A stretch of 15,345 nt of DNA from JBAYZQ01 sp041672385 (GCA_041672385.1 JBAYZQ010000038.1:1-15345), one strand, 5' to 3'. Positions 1 to 7,146 are shown, counted from the stretch's first letter. The notes: a model not told the origin generated them from the letters alone. Translations and numbers: made by a program.

Positions 1-5
1 AATCA

Positions 6-1745
6 ATGGACAAAAATGAAAAACTGGCTATGTTGAGACATTCAATGAGTCATGTAATGGCAGAAGCAGTTCTGCAGATGTTTCCGGAAGCTCAAATAGC
101 TATAGGTCCTTCAATTGAAAATGGATTTTATTATGATTTCGATTTGCCAAGGGCTTTAACACCTAGTGATTTGGATGAAATTACCAAGAGAATGCAAGCA
201 ATCATTGCTGAGGGAAAACCTTTTATTCGAAAAGAAGTAACCAAAAGCGAAGCTGCTGATTTTTTTAAGGATCAAAAATATAAATTAGAATTACTCGATG
301 CCATAGAAGAGGGACAAACTATTACAACGTATAACCAAGGTGGTTTTACTGATTTGTGTAGAGGTCCTCACGTTGAATCAACAAATCAACTTAATTCAAA
401 AGCTTTTAAACTTACAAGTATTGCAGGAGCTTATTGGAGAGGAAAAGAAACTAATCCAATGCTTACTAGGATTTATGGAACAGCTTGGGAAAATCCAAAA
501 GATTTAAGGGCCTATTTGGCTTATCTTGAAGATGTAGAAAAAAGAGACCACAGAAAATTAGGAAAGGAATTAGATCTTTTTTCACTTCATGAAGAGGCAG
601 GTCCTGGATTGGTATATTGGCATCCAAAGGGAGCTAGAATCCGTCTTGCAATTGAAGATTTTTGGAGACAAGAACATTATAAAAATGGATATGAAATGGT
701 TTATACCCCTCATGTTGGAAAGAGCTGGCTTTGGGAAACTAGTGGACATTTAGATTTCTATAAAGATAGCATGTATTCACCAATGGAAATGGATAAATCA
801 GATTATTATATAAAACCTATGAACTGTCCATTCCATATTATGATTTATAAAAATTCAAAGAAATCTTACCGAGATTTACCTTGTAGGTGGGCTGAACTTG
901 GAACTGTGTATAGATACGAAAACTCTGGAGCTCTTCATGGACTTATGCGAGTTCGTGGATTTACACAAGATGATGCACACCTTTTTGTAACTCCAGAACA
1001 AATGGACGGAGAAATTTCTGAAGTTTTACGTTTTAGCCTTTATATGCTACATAGTTTTGGATTTGAAGAAATTAAAGCTTATCTTTCAACGAGACCTGAA
1101 AAAGCTGTTGGTGACCCTAAACGTTGGGATAAAGCTACAGAAGCTTTGAGAAGTGCAATTGAAAAAGAAGGTCTTGCCTATGAAGTTGATGAAGGTGGTG
1201 GAGCTTTTTATGGTCCTAAAATTGATTTGAAAATTAAAGATGCTGTTGGTCGTGAATGGCAGCTTTCGACAATTCAATTTGATTTTAACTTACCAGAACG
1301 TTTTAACCTAACTTTTACTGATAAAGATGGTGTTGAGAAACAGCCTTATATGATTCATAGAGCATTGCTTGGTTCAATAGAAAGGTTCTTTGGTGTTCTT
1401 CTTGAACATTATGCTGGAGCTTTTCCCCCATGGCTTTCACCTGAACAGATTCGACTGATTCCTGTAGCAGAAACTTTTAATGATGAAGTTAGCAAACTTG
1501 AAAAAAGATTTAAAGATCAGGGATTCAGAGTATCTTCAGACCTTAGCAATGATAGAATGAATGCAAAAATAAGATTATCACAGACATCAAAAATACCTTA
1601 CACTCTAATAATTGGAGAAAAGGAAATTGACAATGATGTGGTTAGCGTTAGATACCGAGGTGGAAGAAAAGTCTTTGGTGTTGCGACTTCTGATTTTATT
1701 ACTGAAGTTAAGAATGCCATTGATAATAAAGAACAAGTAAAATAG
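6..1745 (+). CDS. thrS: Threonine--tRNA ligase (5' edge at window boundary)
   Basis: Cytoplasmic class II aminoacyl-tRNA synthetase that charges tRNA-Thr with threonine. The editing domain (about residues 8-160) keeps the HxxxH pair H12/H16 and the CRGPH segment C118/H122, which match E. coli H73, H77, C182 and H186. The catalytic core (about 190-475) keeps the zinc ligands C274, H325 and H451, at a constant offset of 60 from E. coli C334, H385 and H511. The anticodon-binding domain runs from about 480 to the end. At 579 residues it lacks the roughly 60-residue N-terminal TGS domain of the 640-residue E. coli form. I believe spirochaete enzymes are naturally this short. However, only five bases precede the ATG, the frame is open through them and no ribosome binding site is visible, so an upstream extension cannot be excluded. 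An intrinsic terminator follows. Confidence 0.95.
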   Translation: MDKNEKLAMLRHSMSHVMAEAVLQMFPEAQIAIGPSIENGFYYDFDLPRALTPSDLDEITKRMQAIIAEGKPFIRKEVTKSEAADFFKDQKYKLELLDAIEEGQTITTYNQGGFTDLCRGPHVESTNQLNSKAFKLTSIAGAYWRGKETNPMLTRIYGTAWENPKDLRAYLAYLEDVEKRDHRKLGKELDLFSLHEEAGPGLVYWHPKGARIRLAIEDFWRQEHYKNGYEMVYTPHVGKSWLWETSGHLDFYKDSMYSPMEMDKSDYYIKPMNCPFHIMIYKNSKKSYRDLPCRWAELGTVYRYENSGALHGLMRVRGFTQDDAHLFVTPEQMDGEISEVLRFSLYMLHSFGFEEIKAYLSTRPEKAVGDPKRWDKATEALRSAIEKEGLAYEVDEGGGAFYGPKIDLKIKDAVGREWQLSTIQFDFNLPERFNLTFTDKDGVEKQPYMIHRALLGSIERFFGVLLEHYAGAFPPWLSPEQIRLIPVAETFNDEVSKLEKRFKDQGFRVSSDLSNDRMNAKIRLSQTSKIPYTLIIGEKEIDNDVVSVRYRGGRKVFGVATSDFITEVKNAIDNKEQVK

Positions 1746-1759
1746 TAAAATTTATTATT

Positions 1760-1795
1760 TAAAGCTATTGTTTTTAAGCAGTAGCTTTATTTTTT
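1760..1795 (+). terminator. Rho-independent terminator after thrS
   Basis: A 10-bp stem (AAAGCTATTG at 1761-1770 with CAGTAGCTTT at 1779-1788, one G-T wobble) closes an 8-nt loop. T1760-A1789 can extend it, and six T residues follow at 1790-1795. It lies 15 nt after the thrS stop and ends 18 nt before the next start codon, so it should separate thrS from the downstream operon. No separate promoter for that operon is obvious in the short gap, so its transcription may begin inside thrS or come from readthrough. Confidence 0.85.
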
Positions 1796-1813
1796 GTTCT
1801 AGGAGATAAGAAA

Positions 1814-3313
1814 ATGAAAATTAGGGAAGCTTTTGCCGAACTTGAAAAGATAGATAGTAAAATGGTTCTATTGAACCATATAAATGCAGTGTTGGAATGG
1901 GATGCTGAAACCATAATGAAGGAAAAGGCATCAGAAGAAAGAGGGAAGCAAATGTCTTACATTTCTCACCAAATCCATGAGTTACTGTCTGACTCCAAGA
2001 TTGAAAGTCTCCTTGAGATTCTCAAAGATGAAGATATAAAAGATTTTTCTACTCGAGATAAAGCCTTGGTTCGAGAAGTACGAAAAAATAACAAGGATAT
2101 GAAGAAAATTCCTTTAGATTTAACTATGCAACTGACTGAAAGTCAAAATAGATGTCAAAGCAAGTGGTTTGAAACAAGATCTACCGGGGATTGGAAAGCT
2201 TTTGAACCTTATTTGTCTGAAGTTTTTGATTTGGTGAAAGAAAAAGCCGAGTACCTTAAAGAAGACAAAGATGTTTATGATACACTTTTAGATATGTTTG
2301 AAAGCGGAATGACCGCTTCTAAAATTGAAGTACTTTTTTCAGATATGGAAAAGAGTATTCACAAAATAATGGATTTTACTCAAGGAACAGAAATTGATGA
2401 TAGTTTTTTATATAAAAAATACTCAAATGAAAAAATAAAAAAGTTTTCAAAACGAATTCTCAAGGATATGGGGTTCGATTATTCCCGTGGTTTAACGGGG
2501 ATTGCTACTCATCCGTTTACAAGCACCCTAGGTAGAAATGACATAAGAATTACAAGTAGGTTTACCGACCCTAATGTTGCAGATTGTCTTTTCAGTTATA
2601 TTCATGAAGGCGGGCATGCACTTTATGAAATGGGGGCAAATAACAAAGTTACAAAAGATACAAGCCTAGCTGAAGGAACTAGTATGGGATTTCACGAAAG
2701 TCAAAGTAGGCTTTGGGAAAACATAATAGGTCATAGTGCAGATTTTTGGGAGTTTTACTTTCCAGAATTCAAGGAATTATTTCCTAGTCAACTTGAAGGA
2801 ATAAGTCTAGAACAGTTTTTGAAAGCTTTAAATAAAATAACTCCTACTGATATAAGAGTTAATGCAGATGAAGTAACCTATTCTCTTCATATTATACTTA
2901 GGTTTCGGTTGGAAAGAGAACTTTTTAGTGGAAATCTTTTAATAAAAGATTTACCACAGGCTTGGGAAGAGATGAGTTTAAAAGTATTAGGTAGAAAACC
3001 AAAGGATATTAACTCAGGAGTTCTTCAAGATATCCATTGGCCAGCTGGAATGTTTGGTTACTTCCCATCTTATGCAATTGGAAACCTTTATAACTCCCAG
3101 ATTTATAATACTATGAATAAAACAATGGATATTAGTTCTTTGCTTAAAAATGGTAACTTAAAACCTATAAAAGATTATTTAGACACTAATATTTATCAAT
3201 ATGGTGCTATTTATAAAGCTGAAGAACTGATAAAAAGAGTTACAGGTGAACCTTTGAAGGTTGATTATTTCGACCAATATCTTGTAAACAGATACAAAGG
3301 GTTATATAAATAG
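1814..3313 (+). CDS. M32 family zinc metallocarboxypeptidase (Taq carboxypeptidase type)
   Basis: Predicted cytoplasmic zinc carboxypeptidase that removes C-terminal residues from peptides, of the Thermus/Pyrococcus carboxypeptidase family. At 499 residues it is the usual family length. Zinc ligands are the HEGGH motif H264-H268 and probably E295 in the following HESQSRLWEN motif. Other M32 signatures are visible: DIRITSRF before the zinc motif, RVNADEVTY, and near the C-terminus GVLQDIHWPAGMFGYFPSYA. No signal peptide is seen. The start is supported by AGGAG at 1801-1805 with an 8-nt spacer. It is followed after 16 nt by pgsA with its own Shine-Dalgarno, so the two probably form an operon, although no functional link between peptide trimming and phospholipid synthesis is evident. 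Confidence 0.95.
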   Translation: MKIREAFAELEKIDSKMVLLNHINAVLEWDAETIMKEKASEERGKQMSYISHQIHELLSDSKIESLLEILKDEDIKDFSTRDKALVREVRKNNKDMKKIPLDLTMQLTESQNRCQSKWFETRSTGDWKAFEPYLSEVFDLVKEKAEYLKEDKDVYDTLLDMFESGMTASKIEVLFSDMEKSIHKIMDFTQGTEIDDSFLYKKYSNEKIKKFSKRILKDMGFDYSRGLTGIATHPFTSTLGRNDIRITSRFTDPNVADCLFSYIHEGGHALYEMGANNKVTKDTSLAEGTSMGFHESQSRLWENIIGHSADFWEFYFPEFKELFPSQLEGISLEQFLKALNKITPTDIRVNADEVTYSLHIILRFRLERELFSGNLLIKDLPQAWEEMSLKVLGRKPKDINSGVLQDIHWPAGMFGYFPSYAIGNLYNSQIYNTMNKTMDISSLLKNGNLKPIKDYLDTNIYQYGAIYKAEELIKRVTGEPLKVDYFDQYLVNRYKGLYK

Positions 3314-3329
3314 GAAACAGGAGAAAAAA

Positions 3330-3920
3330 ATGAATTTACCAAATAAACTAACTATCGCTCGGTTGATAATGGCTCCTCTGTTTTTTGTGATTTTTCACTT
3401 ACCCATGTGGACAGGACAATCATCATTAACAGGAATTTCAATTGTATTTGTTTTAATTCTTTATGTCTGTATTGAACTTACAGACCTTTTGGATGGAATC
3501 ATTGCTAGAAAAAGAAATATGGTAACAGATTTAGGAAAAGTTATGGATCCTTTTGCCGATACTTTTAGTAGATTGACTTATTTCGTTTGCTTAATGACTG
3601 TTTCAATTATGAGTGATTGGGCATTTATGATTATTCTTTGGAGAGAACTTGGAATGTTATTCGTTAGAATGTTGATGATGCGACAACAAAAAGCTGTACC
3701 AGCTAATATTTTTGGAAAAATTAAAGCAGTCTTATATGCAATCAGTGCATTATTTGGAATTGTTCTTTATGCTTTTGCATTTTTTGCAGGAAGTTCTTCA
3801 ATTCTTTCTTTAATTGCAAATATTTTATTTACTCTTGCAGCTTTAGCAAGTGTAATTAGTTTCATTATCTATTTAAAAAGAATAATTTCTGGGAAGGTTT
3901 TAAATTCATTTACAAGATAG
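3330..3920 (+). CDS. pgsA: CDP-alcohol phosphatidyltransferase, probably phosphatidylglycerophosphate synthase
   Basis: Integral membrane enzyme that transfers a phosphatidyl group from CDP-diacylglycerol to an alcohol, most likely glycerol-3-phosphate, the first committed step to phosphatidylglycerol. The complete family signature is present: D52, D55-G56, A59-R60, G69, D73, D77 (DxxDGxxAR, eight residues, GxxxDxxxD). The N-terminus (NLPNKLTIARL) is typical of PgsA. Hydrophobic segments lie at about 12-24, 33-54, 82-103, 130-153 and 157-182. At 196 residues it is a normal length. The start has AGGAG at 3319-3323 with a 6-nt spacer. The alcohol acceptor cannot be proved from the motif, so another CDP-alcohol transferase role is possible. 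The last 15 nt overlap the 3' end of the convergent citC-citG gene. Confidence 0.85.
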   Translation: MNLPNKLTIARLIMAPLFFVIFHLPMWTGQSSLTGISIVFVLILYVCIELTDLLDGIIARKRNMVTDLGKVMDPFADTFSRLTYFVCLMTVSIMSDWAFMIILWRELGMLFVRMLMMRQQKAVPANIFGKIKAVLYAISALFGIVLYAFAFFAGSSSILSLIANILFTLAALASVISFIIYLKRIISGKVLNSFTR

Positions 3921-5690
3921 TTTGTAAAGGAAAATAGTCAGCGCTAGAAGGTCTGCAGATCCTCCAGGGCTGATATTTTTTTCTATAAATTTTTTATCAA
4001 GGTCTTTTATTATTTCAAGGTTCTCAAAAGCTTTAGTTTTAAGTACTTTTTCACCTTCAGCTTGTGCCCATTTTTGGGTTTGTAAGTCTTTTCTTGTTAT
4101 AATATTAGTGTCATCAAGATTTGCTATAAGCCATATAAGGGTCCAACAAAGACTACTATTATAACTATGGGTTTTTAAAAGAGTTTTAAAAAAAGTAAAA
4201 GCTTTTATAACATGATCATAACCAATTTGAGCTTCTCCTCTAACTCCTTTAATTTTATATTTCTTATAAGCAAGTTGACCTTTACTAGAAGAATTATAAT
4301 TTTTAAATTCCTTATCAAAATCCGTTGATATTAATTTTATTCTGTTCCCAATTGAAAGAGCTGATAAAACTGACTGTTCCTGAATAAGCTGAACAATGGC
4401 ATAAATAAACAGTGAAAAAGAAAAAATGGCACCTTTATGAGTATTAATTCCAAAAGTGGCTTCAAACATAGCCTTTTCACATTCTATTCCAATTTTACGT
4501 ATTTCAGAATTTAATGAATTTTTATTCTTTAAAGGATCCAAAGTAAAACTCAACTGAGCTATTTTAAAAAGGAAAGGCTCAATTGCCTTTGAAGATTTAA
4601 AAAACAAATCAATATCCATATCATGATGACTTCCGTTATTATTTTGATCAACTAAACCAGGTTTTGGTGTTAACAGAACTTCTTCTATTAAGCTTTTTCC
4701 TGCAAGGGAAGATATTCTTTTTGAGACAAGATATTGGTAATTTAAAGTTGGAACTAGTTTTTTCATATCTTGAAAGTTATTTTCATTGTAAAATTTTCTT
4801 ACCCAAGAAGCTGAAATAGGAGTTCCAGAAAGTTCTAATCGGGGGATTTGAACAAGATAATTAATACTTGAAAAGAGGTTCCTATTATAACAAGCAGTGG
4901 TTATATCATTTTCTTCTGTTCCTACAAATCTTTGTTTAATATTAAGTTCTGGGGCTATTTTTTGAGCAAAAAGGTTTATATCAAGTTGAGAGCAGGCAAA
5001 TTTTGCTTCCTCTTTGTCTTTAGTAAAATATGTGGGAAAAGTTGCCATGGAGAGAACATAAGGACCAGAGGGAATAATAATTATTTGTTTTTTTTGATTA
5101 ATATCACTAAGTCCAAGATTAACAAGTTCAAATCGAGTTTTAAAATCAAAAAAGGAAGAGTCTTGTTCAACTACAAAAACAATCAATTTACTATTTATCT
5201 TTAACTTTTCAAGAGCTTTTTCTACTAAGTAATGGTGCCCAAGAGTAAAAGGATTTGCATTCATAACAATACAAGAATTCTCATCTTTTGACAAATATTT
5301 ATATTTATCAACCCATTTTTTTAGACCATTTTTATCACTTTCAAGAAAAATCCATTTGTCAGTTTTTGAGACTGTTGTAAAACCACAACTTTTAAATATC
5401 TTTTCATTTTCAGTTTTTGAAAAAATAAATATATCTTCATAACCTTTGTTTCTTCCATAGGTGTAAAGCTCTGTGATAATAATATTCATAAGGCCTTCGC
5501 CTTGTCTTTCTTTTTCAACTGCAACCGTTTGAATTACATTGTCTTTTATAGATCCTGTGGCAAGGAGTTTGTCCATCTCAAAAATACCAATAATATAGTT
5601 TGCTTCTGTTTCTCTAAGGCAATTATTTTCTAGAAGTTGTTTTCTTTCTTGAAGTTCCATTTTTGTGGTAAGGTTTCTAATTTCACTCAT
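3906..5690 (-). CDS. citC-citG: Fused citrate lyase ligase (CitC) and triphosphoribosyl-dephospho-CoA synthase (CitG)
   Basis: Bifunctional cytoplasmic maturation enzyme of citrate lyase. The CitC half (about 1-320) has a GNAT-like N-terminal domain (TVAVEKERQGEG, about 55-105) and an adenylate-forming nucleotidyltransferase-type core with NANPFTLGHHYL at 144-155. It acetylates the lyase's thiol cofactor using acetate and ATP. The CitG half (about 326-594) makes 2'-(5''-triphosphoribosyl)-3'-dephospho-CoA from ATP and dephospho-CoA. Its motifs are EVLLTPKPGLVD at 337-348, GSHHDMD, GINTHKGAIF at 414-423, GVRGEA at 482-487 and PGGSADLLA at 575-583. The linker is only a few residues and the frame is uninterrupted. 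The start has GGAAG and a 5-nt spacer, and overlaps the citX stop by 8 nt, which suggests translational coupling. The 3' end converges on pgsA with a 15-nt overlap. Confidence 0.93.
   Translation of the reverse strand: MSEIRNLTTKMELQERKQLLENNCLRETEANYIIGIFEMDKLLATGSIKDNVIQTVAVEKERQGEGLMNIIITELYTYGRNKGYEDIFIFSKTENEKIFKSCGFTTVSKTDKWIFLESDKNGLKKWVDKYKYLSKDENSCIVMNANPFTLGHHYLVEKALEKLKINSKLIVFVVEQDSSFFDFKTRFELVNLGLSDINQKKQIIIIPSGPYVLSMATFPTYFTKDKEEAKFACSQLDINLFAQKIAPELNIKQRFVGTEENDITTACYNRNLFSSINYLVQIPRLELSGTPISASWVRKFYNENNFQDMKKLVPTLNYQYLVSKRISSLAGKSLIEEVLLTPKPGLVDQNNNGSHHDMDIDLFFKSSKAIEPFLFKIAQLSFTLDPLKNKNSLNSEIRKIGIECEKAMFEATFGINTHKGAIFSFSLFIYAIVQLIQEQSVLSALSIGNRIKLISTDFDKEFKNYNSSSKGQLAYKKYKIKGVRGEAQIGYDHVIKAFTFFKTLLKTHSYNSSLCWTLIWLIANLDDTNIITRKDLQTQKWAQAEGEKVLKTKAFENLEIIKDLDKKFIEKNISPGGSADLLALTIFLYKLSCK
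3938..3982 (+). terminator. Putative pgsA terminator embedded in the citC-citG coding sequence
   Basis: TCAGCGCT at 3938-3945 pairs with AGGGCTGA at 3966-3973 (eight positions, one G-G mismatch). The stem can continue inward through G47-C65 and AGG/CCT pairs (3949-3951 with 3961-3963). After A3975 comes a run of seven T residues at 3976-3982. It begins 17 nt after the pgsA stop and is oriented for plus-strand transcripts. On the opposite strand the same bases encode the conserved C-terminal glycine-rich motif of CitG. The minus strand lacks a good T-run, as expected if the signal works in one direction only. Confidence 0.6.
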
Positions 5691-6234
5691 AGTTACTTCC
5701 TTTAATTTGGGAGGCTAAATCTAAAACTTTCATTTTTAGGTCAAAAAGGGAATGAGTTCTTTTTTTATAACAAACACGACTAGTTTCATCACATATTAGA
5801 CATTTTCTTTCTTTGTAACCCAATTGTTCCCTAGATATTATATTTCCATCTTTGCTTATAACATCAAAATCCCAAAGTCGGGAGTAATTAGAGCTTTCTT
5901 CTAATTTAATGCAATCTTTTTTAATTTCTTCTGGAGTTTTCCCTTCTAAAATATAGAAAGCTTCATTCCCAGTGATTTTGTTTTCAGTTTCTTTTTTTAG
6001 TAGTTTTATTTTATTTATTTTTAAGTTATCTTCAAATTCTTTACAACCTTCATCAAAAATTATAGAGGAGACATTATTTTGTTTGACTTTTCCTGGCATT
6101 ACCACTGTAAAGCAAACGAGAACAATATTTTTTTGTTTAAAATTATTTAAAAGTAAAAGTTGTTTTTCTTTTCTTTTTTCTTTATTATCAAGAATTTGTT
6201 CAAGTGTTACTTCTTGCCCTTCAAAATTAAGCAT
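5683..6234 (-). CDS. citX: Apo-citrate lyase phosphoribosyl-dephospho-CoA transferase
   Basis: Transfers the phosphoribosyl-dephospho-CoA prosthetic group to the serine of CitD, converting apo- to holo-citrate lyase. Family features are the N-terminal GQEVTLEQILDNKEKR, RLWDFDV at 119-125, SREQLGYKERKC, the CxxC pair C145/C148, C155 and H161. At 183 residues it is a usual length. The start matches the family N-terminus, but no Shine-Dalgarno precedes it. Instead a perfect TATAAT lies six bases upstream, so the message may be leaderless, or the gene may be read through from the DUF1508 gene 61 nt upstream. It overlaps the downstream citC-citG start by 8 nt. Confidence 0.92.
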   Translation of the reverse strand: MLNFEGQEVTLEQILDNKEKRKEKQLLLLNNFKQKNIVLVCFTVVMPGKVKQNNVSSIIFDEGCKEFEDNLKINKIKLLKKETENKITGNEAFYILEGKTPEEIKKDCIKLEESSNYSRLWDFDVISKDGNIISREQLGYKERKCLICDETSRVCYKKRTHSLFDLKMKVLDLASQIKGSNYE

Positions 6235-6240
6235 GTTGAA

Positions 6241-6269
6241 ATTATAAGTTAAAAAAATTAATAGTACAA
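6241..6269 (-). promoter_or_regulatory. Candidate citX promoter, possibly giving a leaderless mRNA
   Basis: On the minus strand TATAAT (plus-strand 6241-6246) is preceded by a 17-nt spacer and a weak -35, TTGTAC (6264-6269; 3 of 6 matches to consensus). The hexamer ends six bases before the citX ATG, so a normal start point would fall on or next to the A of the ATG. In DNA this AT-rich a chance TATAAT is possible. Confidence 0.45.
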
Positions 6270-6295
6270 GTTAAGAAATTCTCTAAAAAAACTTT

Positions 6296-6679
6296 TTACA
6301 ATGCAGTTTCATCTACTTGTGCGTCTTCTGCTGCTCTGCAGATGGCGTTGATTCCATTTATGCATCCTGCTTTGGTGGAGTAACCATCTTCTGCCATGGC
6401 AATATTTAGGCCATTTGAAGCAAGAAGGCGATATCGGTATTTGTCTGCTTTATCAAAGTAAACCTCATACTTTGGGTTCTTGAGGGGTGTACTAGCTTTT
6501 TTTAAAGTTTTGTCTTCAATTGGGGCTTGGGCGTTCTTTTTAATTGTTTCTAACCCTTCACGACAGGTAGCAAGTGTCGCATAGTTTTTGCTGGTAAGAA
6601 CAGTCTGGTAATTTGCAGCTTGAAGACTGAATCGATAGAATCCTGTAGGTGTCTTGGTAATGATGAATCTTCCTGGCAT
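6296..6679 (-). CDS. Tandem DUF1508 (YegP-type) small protein
   Basis: A 127-residue protein made of two DUF1508 repeats, about residues 3-50 and 68-118. Each has the pattern of a short beta-hairpin (FxIxKTPTGFYRFSLQAANYQTV; YEVYFDKADKYRYRLLASNGLNI) followed by a segment with small residues and an invariant glycine (EGLETIKKNA; NGINAICRAA). The biochemical role of the family is not established. The start is placed at 6679, where AAGGAG stands six nt upstream and the protein begins with the usual MPGRF-type N-terminus. An in-frame ATG at 6721 would add 14 residues but has no ribosome binding site and overlaps a likely -10. It lies between the two halves of the citrate lyase island, upstream of and co-directional with citX (61-nt gap), but nothing links it to citrate metabolism mechanistically. 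Confidence 0.88.
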   Translation of the reverse strand: MPGRFIITKTPTGFYRFSLQAANYQTVLTSKNYATLATCREGLETIKKNAQAPIEDKTLKKASTPLKNPKYEVYFDKADKYRYRLLASNGLNIAMAEDGYSTKAGCINGINAICRAAEDAQVDETAL

Positions 6680-6720
6680 GTTTTGCTCCTTAAGTAGTAT
6701 GTCCTCAGTATAAGAATTCA

Positions 6721-6726
6721 ATTATA
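6721..6726 (-). promoter_or_regulatory. Candidate -10 element for the DUF1508 gene
   Basis: A perfect TATAAT on the minus strand lies 41 bp upstream of the chosen start. No convincing -35 is found 16-18 bp further upstream (ATAAAA at 17 bp), so this is tentative. The TATTGT-type palindrome at 6757-6770 lies about 30 bp further upstream, a possible activator or repressor position. Confidence 0.35.
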
Positions 6727-6756
6727 CAAATGCAAGAAAAGAATTTTATCTGTCAT

Positions 6757-6770
6757 TATTGTGTACAATA
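6757..6770. promoter_or_regulatory. Palindrome TATTGT-GT-ACAATA, candidate operator
   Basis: A perfect 6-bp inverted repeat with a 2-bp centre in the divergent control region between the DUF1508 gene and citD. The core TTGTnnACAA resembles sites bound by FCD-type GntR regulators. That family includes CitO, which controls citrate-lyase genes in Enterococcus, so a GntR operator is a reasonable but unproved reading. No regulator gene lies in the window. Confidence 0.4.
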
Positions 6771-6791
6771 GGGAAAATGGAAAAATAGAGG

Positions 6792-6820
6792 TTTAATTTT
6801 AATATTTTGTGCGTTATAGT
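6792..6820 (+). promoter_or_regulatory. Candidate promoter of the citDEF-acn-icd operon
   Basis: TATAGT at 6815-6820 matches the -10 consensus at 5 of 6 positions. The best -35 at 17 bp is TTTAAT (6792-6797), only 3 of 6, so the promoter would probably need activation. A start near 6827 would place the 16-bp palindrome at 6834-6849 just inside the transcript, ahead of the Shine-Dalgarno. Confidence 0.4.
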
Positions 6821-6833
6821 ATATGTGATTTAG

Positions 6834-6849
6834 GTTTGATAAATCAAAC
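6834..6849. promoter_or_regulatory. Palindrome GTTTGAT-AA-ATCAAAC, candidate operator upstream of citD
   Basis: A perfect 7-bp inverted repeat with a 2-bp centre, five bp before the citD GGAGG. The 2-nt centre is too short for a good RNA hairpin, so a dimeric DNA-binding protein is more likely than an attenuator. Its position just downstream of the likely start point suits repression. The half-site TTGAT recalls FNR, but FNR sites have a 4-bp centre. Confidence 0.5.
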
Positions 6850-6864
6850 AAATGGAGGCTTTTA

Positions 6865-7146
6865 ATGAATTTGCAGCAAACAGGAATTGCTGGAACCTTG
6901 GAATCCGGTGATGTAATGATTGAAGTTTCCCCTAGTACAAAGGGAATTAATATTGATTTGGAAAGTACAGTAAAAACTCAATTTGGAAAATACATTGAGA
7001 AAGTTGTGCTTCAAACTTGCAAAGAATTCAAACTTGAAAATGTAGATGTAAAGTTGCAAGATAAAGGCGCTTTAGATTGTACTATTAAAGCAAGAATGAT
7101 TACAGCCATACAGAGGGCGGGAGGAGGCGAATATGAATGGAAATAA
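6865..7146 (+). CDS. citD: Citrate lyase acyl carrier protein (gamma subunit)
   Basis: The small carrier subunit that holds the phosphoribosyl-dephospho-CoA arm and shuttles acetyl and citryl groups between CitF and CitE. The attachment serine is S14 in AGTLESGD, the same position as in the characterised enzymes. At 93 residues it is slightly under the usual 95-100. GGAGG at 6854-6858 with a 6-nt spacer fixes the start. The last 14 nt overlap citE, whose Shine-Dalgarno AGGAGG (7122-7127) is inside citD, so the two are probably translationally coupled. Confidence 0.95.
   Translation: MNLQQTGIAGTLESGDVMIEVSPSTKGINIDLESTVKTQFGKYIEKVVLQTCKEFKLENVDVKLQDKGALDCTIKARMITAIQRAGGGEYEWK

Noticed and set aside
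4932..6247. Open frames on the plus strand at 4932-5204 and 5972-6247
   Set aside because: They are antisense to citC-citG and citX, low in complexity (rich in F, S, K) and without family features. They are shadows of the AT-rich coding strand.
6680..6721. Longer start for the DUF1508 protein at 6721
   Set aside because: It has no ribosome binding site and overlaps a likely -10. The internal ATG at 6679 has AAGGAG six bases upstream and the typical N-terminus.
6834..6849. FNR box reading of GTTTGATAAATCAAAC
   Set aside because: The half-sites TTGAT/ATCAA fit FNR, but the centre is 2 bp instead of 4, so the dimer spacing is wrong for FNR/CRP-type binding.
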